Source of the DNA: an uncultured Lachnospiraceae bacterium
GTDB lineage: Bacteria; Bacillota; Clostridia; Lachnospirales; Lachnospiraceae
Length of the DNA stretch: 64,000 nucleotides
Assembly (NCBI GenBank): GCA_910586355.1
Contig: CAJUHJ010000010.1
Span: 1-64,000 of the forward strand
Direction: 5' to 3'
The notes beneath the pieces are model-generated. The model was not told where the DNA came from and searched no databases. It saw only the letters and a list, made by a program, of their open reading frames with translations. Positions within the stretch are counted from its first letter, which is position 1, and every line of letters begins with the position of its first letter. Both the position numbers and the translations under genes were made by a program. Of this stretch, positions 59,484 to 64,000 are shown one piece after another.

Positions 59484-60923
59484 TTACTGTAATAACTGAA
59501 GCACTGTCTGTGGAATATCGTTTGCCTGCGCCAATGCTGCTGTTCCGGCCTGCTGTAATATAGTATATTTTGTGTATTCCGTCATTTCCTGCGCCATATC
59601 AACGTCGCCGATACGTGAAATAGCGGCTGTCATATCTTCATTTGAAGCATCCAGACTTTCTATGGCATATTCCAAACGATTCTGGTATGCGCCGATAGAA
59701 GAACGGACAGTACTGGTGATTTCAATTGCTTCATCTAATTTTGTAATTGCTTTTCCACCGCCATTTACTTTCGTTACATCTATTTCATCCAGATAAAGCG
59801 TGTCACTTGAAACTTTCGGAATCCTCACATCCATAGTCTGATGTTCATTCGCCCCGATTTGAAGCGTCATTGTTCCAATATCAGTAACTTCTATATCCAA
59901 ATCTCCCGTCTTACCTGCATCTACTTTAAAATTCATCTCAAAACCGTTTATATCAGTAACTTTGAATCTATTTCCATCCGTTGTAACCGTTGCCTGCGCC
60001 CCAAAGGAAGAATTCGTCCGGTCTAAAATAATTTCAGCGTCCTGTCCTGCTGTGGCCTTTGTAGGATCTAATCCGATTATATCTTCAATTTCTTGATTAT
60101 CAAACTTAATATCTACGGCAGACATAACGCCAAACTGATTGGAAACAAATGCAAGCGTGTCGCCAAATTCAAAATCTTTTTCTAATGGTTCATACCCACC
60201 CGTTTCCGGAAAACGCTGCAAATCCTGAGCAGCATTTGGATTTACAATCATCAGCGTTACATCGCCTTTTTCCGCGCCGTGTCTTAATTTCTCAAAAAAT
60301 TCCTCTTCCGTCTCTTTACCAGTAAATTCAATTTCAAATCCATTGACTGTCATCTTCGTTTTTTCTGGATAAGTTCCCGCGGATGTTGTAGCAAGCGCCG
60401 TTGACTGTGTCGCCGCTGAATCAATCGTCATACTATAATTTCCAACTGAAACAGTATCCGTAACCGTCATGCGTGTAACTCCGTTTGCATAAACGCGTGT
60501 ATCCGATGTCCCATCAATTAATTTTTTCGTGTTATACTCTGTATCCCTGGAAATTCTGTCTACTTCTTTTGTTAAAGATGCGATTTCTTCCTGAATTGCT
60601 TCTCTGTCTTCTAATTGATTCGTATCAGTCGCTGCCTGCACAGATAACTCTCTCATTCTCTGCAAAATACTTGTGATCTCACCTAACGCAGTATCTGCAA
60701 TCTGCAAAACGCTGACACCGTTTGACGCATTTTCAGAAGATTTTGCCAAACCATCTATCTGTGACTGCATTTTATTGGTAATCGCCATTCCTGCAGGATC
60801 ATCTTTTGCGTGATTAATTTTAATTCCAGAAGAAAGCCGTTCCATAGAAGCAGCAAGACTATTTTCTGTTTTTAATAATTGTGCGTTTGTAATTGTAGCT
60901 GACATATTGTGGTTAATTTTCAT
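59484..60923 (-). CDS. fliC: Flagellin
   Basis: 479 residues. The conserved D0/D1 ends are MKINHNMSATITNAQLLKTE with ILQRMRELSVQAATDTN at the N-terminus and RIGDVDMAQEMTEYTKYTIL with AQANDIPQTVLQLLQ at the C-terminus. A variable central domain of about 200 residues lies between, giving a medium-sized flagellin. The LQRMRELSVQ segment overlaps the region that TLR5 recognises in flagellins generally. The start at 60923 follows AGGAAGG. Confidence 0.97.
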   Translation of the reverse strand: MKINHNMSATITNAQLLKTENSLAASMERLSSGIKINHAKDDPAGMAITNKMQSQIDGLAKSSENASNGVSVLQIADTALGEITSILQRMRELSVQAATDTNQLEDREAIQEEIASLTKEVDRISRDTEYNTKKLIDGTSDTRVYANGVTRMTVTDTVSVGNYSMTIDSAATQSTALATTSAGTYPEKTKMTVNGFEIEFTGKETEEEFFEKLRHGAEKGDVTLMIVNPNAAQDLQRFPETGGYEPLEKDFEFGDTLAFVSNQFGVMSAVDIKFDNQEIEDIIGLDPTKATAGQDAEIILDRTNSSFGAQATVTTDGNRFKVTDINGFEMNFKVDAGKTGDLDIEVTDIGTMTLQIGANEHQTMDVRIPKVSSDTLYLDEIDVTKVNGGGKAITKLDEAIEITSTVRSSIGAYQNRLEYAIESLDASNEDMTAAISRIGDVDMAQEMTEYTKYTILQQAGTAALAQANDIPQTVLQLLQ

Positions 60924-61013
60924 ATTCGATACCTTCCTATTCTGCCGCATCCATGCAATCTTTTTACATCCTTGTATCTTTTCTATTCTGTAATTATATG
61001 TATTCTTTTTTTT

Positions 61014-61040
61014 ATATCGGTTTAAACTTCAAGTTCCTTA
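61014..61040 (-). promoter_or_regulatory. Candidate sigma-D (sigma-28) flagellin promoter
   Basis: Minus-strand TAAG (61037-61040), 15 bases, then ACCGATAT (61014-61021). The flagellar consensus is TAAA, 15 bases, GCCGATAA. It overlaps the last codons of the DUF6240 gene and leaves a leader of about 85 nt before fliC. Confidence 0.5.
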
Positions 61041-64000
61041 ACATTTTCTATAAAGCTCTCTGCAATTTGATATAATCTTTTTGTCTGTACCTCGTACATC
61101 TCCTCTTCGCTCTCTTCGGATTTATAACCTGATGCAGAGTGAGAAGAAAATCGAGAAAAGTTCAGTTTTGAGACATAAGCAATCTGTAAATCACTCTGTT
61201 CTTCACCAAAACCACGAGTAATATCAGAGATATGTGATTCCAATATTTTTTTTGTATCCAGACGGTCGACTGCTACAAACCCGGATACGCCTTTTTCTTT
61301 GGCTTCTATACTGGCGGCAACCTTTCCTGCTTTTGCAGTTTCAAACATAATTTCAACCATACCTTTTTTCTTTGTACCGCGTACAATTTTTAAAGATATA
61401 TTCGTTACTTCCCCGCCTACTAATACAGGTATCGTATATTCTTCGTCTTTTACTAATTTTCCGGCAATCGAAATCTGGGTATTCATCAGCTTTAATTCAC
61501 GAATATCCATGCTAGTTATATGTTCATCATCGGCAATCATTGTTTTCATTACATTTTCTGCCGTCTCAGCCAACGCTTCCTGTGCCGCCGCCATTTCTTT
61601 CGGCGTCTTAAGCGCATTGGCAAAACGGTTTAAAATTTCTTCCTGAATTGCTTTAAAATCTACCTTCTCACCGGAAAATACTTCTTCACTGTTAAAAACC
61701 TGAGAAAAGACCTGATTTCTCTTATTCAAAAATCGGTTTGCCGCCAAAAGATTATCTACGGTATTTGGAAGCTCATACCGTGTCAAAAGCCGGTATACCT
61801 CATCATCCGATACCGCCGCCTGCCTGAATTCTTCTAACTGGCTTTTTACATAATTATCGTCATAAATTTTTTCCTGTTCTGACAGTTCTGACATGTACTC
61901 AGCCAACGCCTGCTTTAATTGTTCCGGCGTATAATTTTCCCAGTCCGTATTCTGTAATAATCTCTGCATTGTAACGGGCGTCAGCGTCTCCATTACATCT
62001 TTCATACAATCTGTCTGATAAGCTGTTTCAATCTGGTCTGTAATCGATTTATGATCTGTTTCTGCCGCATTTGCCCCGCCAAACTCATCATCTATCGTAT
62101 AGTCCATTCCACTTTTTTTACTGCTTCTCACAGCCGTCAAAAGATTGCGCATTGTAAGCTCTGCTCCCTGGCTGATAAGCGCGCCAATTGCAGCTCCATC
62201 TGTCTTTTCAATTTGATGAATCAAACGGTAAACACCAATAAATGATTCCCTCTCTTCTGGGGAAATACCTTGATTCTGCTCTAATTTCCAAAGATATTCA
62301 CTAAACCGCTCTGTATCTGCTTCGGCATTTTGATTACGTATTTCCTCTGCCTTTTGATTTAGTTCTGTCAAATTCATATCCAAAGGATTACTGCCTTGCC
62401 TGATTAATTCCCTTACTGTCGCAGGAGTTAAATTTGCAAATGTCCGTTGAACACATTCATCTGCCGCTTTCATTTTCATAATAGATTCTTCTGTAATTTC
62501 CAGGCTGTTATACCCTAAAATCCGTACTGCCCTTTGATTTGTTTCACTTTTCTCTAAGTTTAAATCATCTAAAATATCATCCACATTGGTAAATGCTTTC
62601 TGAATGGAATCTCCAAGGTCTTTTCGAGGTTCCGTCATAAGAGATTCATAACTTTCTCCGGCTTTTTCCATAGAGGTCTGTAATGCATTTCCAGCTTCAT
62701 GCAGTTCATTTACAGTATTAATGGAATACCCTTTCATACCAAGCACATATGCCGGCATTTGTTTCAAATCAGAAACTTTCTGTGTCGTTTCTTCAAAAAG
62801 AGCTGCCATAGAAGATGTGTCCACTTCATCTTGTTCTCCAATTAAAGCAGCATAATAATTTGTTTCCTGTTCCTTTAATTTTTCTACTAATTCTTCCAAT
62901 GGTTTCGTATCAATGGAAATACCCTGTTTTAGAAGCGCGCGATTTGCCTCTGTTGTCATTGCAAGCCTGGTTTCTTCCAATATTCTTTTTGCTTTTAAAA
63001 ATGCAAACCCATTATCTGACACTTCGCCTGATTTTTGCAAAGTATCTTCTGGTAAAATAGTCTGCTTAGAATCTTCTATTACCTCTTTTGCCGCTGTAAG
63101 GTCTAACTTCCCTTGTTTTCGAAGCTGCGCTGCCTGCTCTAAATTTTCAACGGAAAGTTCCATATGGTTAGATACCAAATATGCAATATCTTCATCTGTT
63201 GCTTCCGTAACAATTTCAACGGCATGTTCTGCCTGCGCTGTAAGTGAATATTCCGGAAGAAGCATTGCATCTTTGGGACGGTCACCCTCTGCAACTGCAT
63301 AAGCAATCGCTTCTGCAACTGCATTTTCTTGTATTGGAAATTGCAATCCACTTAACTTCTGCATATAGACAAAGTTTTCCACAGTAAAAGCAATTTCACT
63401 TTGAATCATCCACTGGCTGTCTGCTAATGTTTTTTCATTTACTGTTCCTCCTGCTGCTGTAATCACCTGTTCCATTTGATCTCTTAAAGCTTCAAAATCA
63501 ATTTCTTCGTTGGGCTTTACATAAGATGCACTACCCGAAAATTCAGCAAAATAAATATTTTCAATGCTTGGATTCAAATGATTATCCAACATATATTTCA
63601 TAGCGCCTTCTGACAGCGCCTCTAGTTCTTTCACCTGTTCAAAAGCCTTTAAACCTTCAGTCATATTATCTTCCGTAGCTGGAATGTCAACCGCTTCAAA
63701 ACTGCGTTCCAATTGATTTGCCGCTGCAAGGCTTCCCGTAATTTCTTCTATCTGTTCTTTTGTTAAAGAACCGCCCATATTCGAGACGTCAACGCCGGCT
63801 TTTGCAAGCTGCGCTTTAATCTTATCCGTTACTGTTACAATCGTCTCACTGTCAGTACTATGTATAGAAAAGCCTTCTTCCTGCGCCTTCTTGTAATCTT
63901 CTGGCGTCATCGTATTTGATAATAACGCCATCTGATTTTTCCGATCCGAAGCATCCATTTGATTTTCCATCTTTTCCTGAAATTCTTCTACTGCACTTTT
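61022..64000 (-). CDS. DUF6240 protein, 5' end beyond the window
   Basis: At least 992 residues; the frame is open to the window edge (KSAVEEFQEK precedes the internal Met at 63970), so the N-terminus is missing. The soluble, helical protein contains several copies of a unit of the form hydrophobic helix, short loop, (S/T)xxNLxxAxxL. Examples are NPSIENIYFAE, ELSVENLEQA, ELTMRNLLTA and NTVDNLLAAN. DUF6240 proteins occur in Lachnospiraceae flagellar clusters; their role is unknown. It is directly upstream of flagellin. Confidence 0.8.
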   Translation of the reverse strand, partial: KSAVEEFQEKMENQMDASDRKNQMALLSNTMTPEDYKKAQEEGFSIHSTDSETIVTVTDKIKAQLAKAGVDVSNMGGSLTKEQIEEITGSLAAANQLERSFEAVDIPATEDNMTEGLKAFEQVKELEALSEGAMKYMLDNHLNPSIENIYFAEFSGSASYVKPNEEIDFEALRDQMEQVITAAGGTVNEKTLADSQWMIQSEIAFTVENFVYMQKLSGLQFPIQENAVAEAIAYAVAEGDRPKDAMLLPEYSLTAQAEHAVEIVTEATDEDIAYLVSNHMELSVENLEQAAQLRKQGKLDLTAAKEVIEDSKQTILPEDTLQKSGEVSDNGFAFLKAKRILEETRLAMTTEANRALLKQGISIDTKPLEELVEKLKEQETNYYAALIGEQDEVDTSSMAALFEETTQKVSDLKQMPAYVLGMKGYSINTVNELHEAGNALQTSMEKAGESYESLMTEPRKDLGDSIQKAFTNVDDILDDLNLEKSETNQRAVRILGYNSLEITEESIMKMKAADECVQRTFANLTPATVRELIRQGSNPLDMNLTELNQKAEEIRNQNAEADTERFSEYLWKLEQNQGISPEERESFIGVYRLIHQIEKTDGAAIGALISQGAELTMRNLLTAVRSSKKSGMDYTIDDEFGGANAAETDHKSITDQIETAYQTDCMKDVMETLTPVTMQRLLQNTDWENYTPEQLKQALAEYMSELSEQEKIYDDNYVKSQLEEFRQAAVSDDEVYRLLTRYELPNTVDNLLAANRFLNKRNQVFSQVFNSEEVFSGEKVDFKAIQEEILNRFANALKTPKEMAAAQEALAETAENVMKTMIADDEHITSMDIRELKLMNTQISIAGKLVKDEEYTIPVLVGGEVTNISLKIVRGTKKKGMVEIMFETAKAGKVAASIEAKEKGVSGFVAVDRLDTKKILESHISDITRGFGEEQSDLQIAYVSKLNFSRFSSHSASGYKSEESEEEMYEVQTKRLYQIAESFIENVKELEV

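Noticed and set aside
1..64000. CRISPR arrays, tRNA or rRNA genes, intact transposases, known defence systems
   Set aside because: None seen on reading; the KilA-N remnant is the only phage-like trace.

Overview
The window looks like a chromosomal segment of a motile, probably spore-forming Lachnospiraceae-type Clostridium (Bacillota). It is AT-rich. It carries a KOW/L14e-like gene between map and infA, an elongated ribosomal protein L17, BofA and YaaL sporulation-neighbourhood genes, a Lachnospiraceae-style flagellin/FliS/DUF6240 cluster and a Gram-positive Tad-type pilus locus with DUF5702 and DUF6382 proteins. I cannot name the species from sequence alone. No rRNA, tRNA, CRISPR array or intact insertion sequence was seen.

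Layout. 1-9.2 kb (minus strand): a DUF1848 protein, NADP-type glutamate dehydrogenase, an FlxA-like protein, then the NAD de novo operon nadA-nadB-nadC-niaR running without a gap into a LytTR response regulator and GHKL sensor kinase. 9.2-10.0 kb: two decayed genes (a KilA-N protein and a short helical protein). 10.0-14.1 kb: an operon of a degenerate HtrA-like protein, the YhaM exonuclease and RlmD. 14.1-16.8 kb: an AT-rich accessory patch with several genes broken by single-base changes and one small intact secreted/anchored protein. 16.8-21.4 kb (plus strand): mutS2 and an OmpR-type two-component system, closed by a 19-bp bidirectional terminator. 21.4-22.9 kb: DUF4230 and Lgt-family genes.

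22.9-39.7 kb (minus strand) is the complete S10-spc-alpha superoperon, rpsJ through rplQ, including rpmJ, which was found by reading. It has a strong promoter and a structured leader of about 220 nt. Several of its spacers carry a recurring hairpin followed by a purine-rich Shine-Dalgarno, with compensating base changes between copies. This is the most interesting non-coding pattern in the window.

39.7-45.2 kb: aroK-aroE-aroD, pgi, a small membrane protein and a metallo-beta-lactamase-like protein that appears to have lost its metal ligands. 45.3-49.2 kb: murG, a HIT hydrolase (its 3' end interlocked with murG in a 40-nt palindrome), a soluble histidine kinase, a flavodoxin/SCP2 fusion and a rhomboid protease. 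49.3-58.3 kb: a Tad pilus locus with a prepilin peptidase, a CpaE/TadZ-like protein without a P-loop, the CpaF ATPase, TadB, TadC with an extra domain, a 56-residue Flp1-type pilin, a DUF5702 protein, a TadE protein with two Cys/His modules, a second prepilin peptidase, a second small TadE-like protein and an FHA protein. 58.3-64 kb: bofA, yaaL, fliS, flagellin and a DUF6240 protein that runs off the window. I do not see a clear new defence or toxin system. The best candidates for undescribed biology are the hairpin/ribosome-binding modules, the divergent Tad apparatus and two inactive-looking enzyme homologues.
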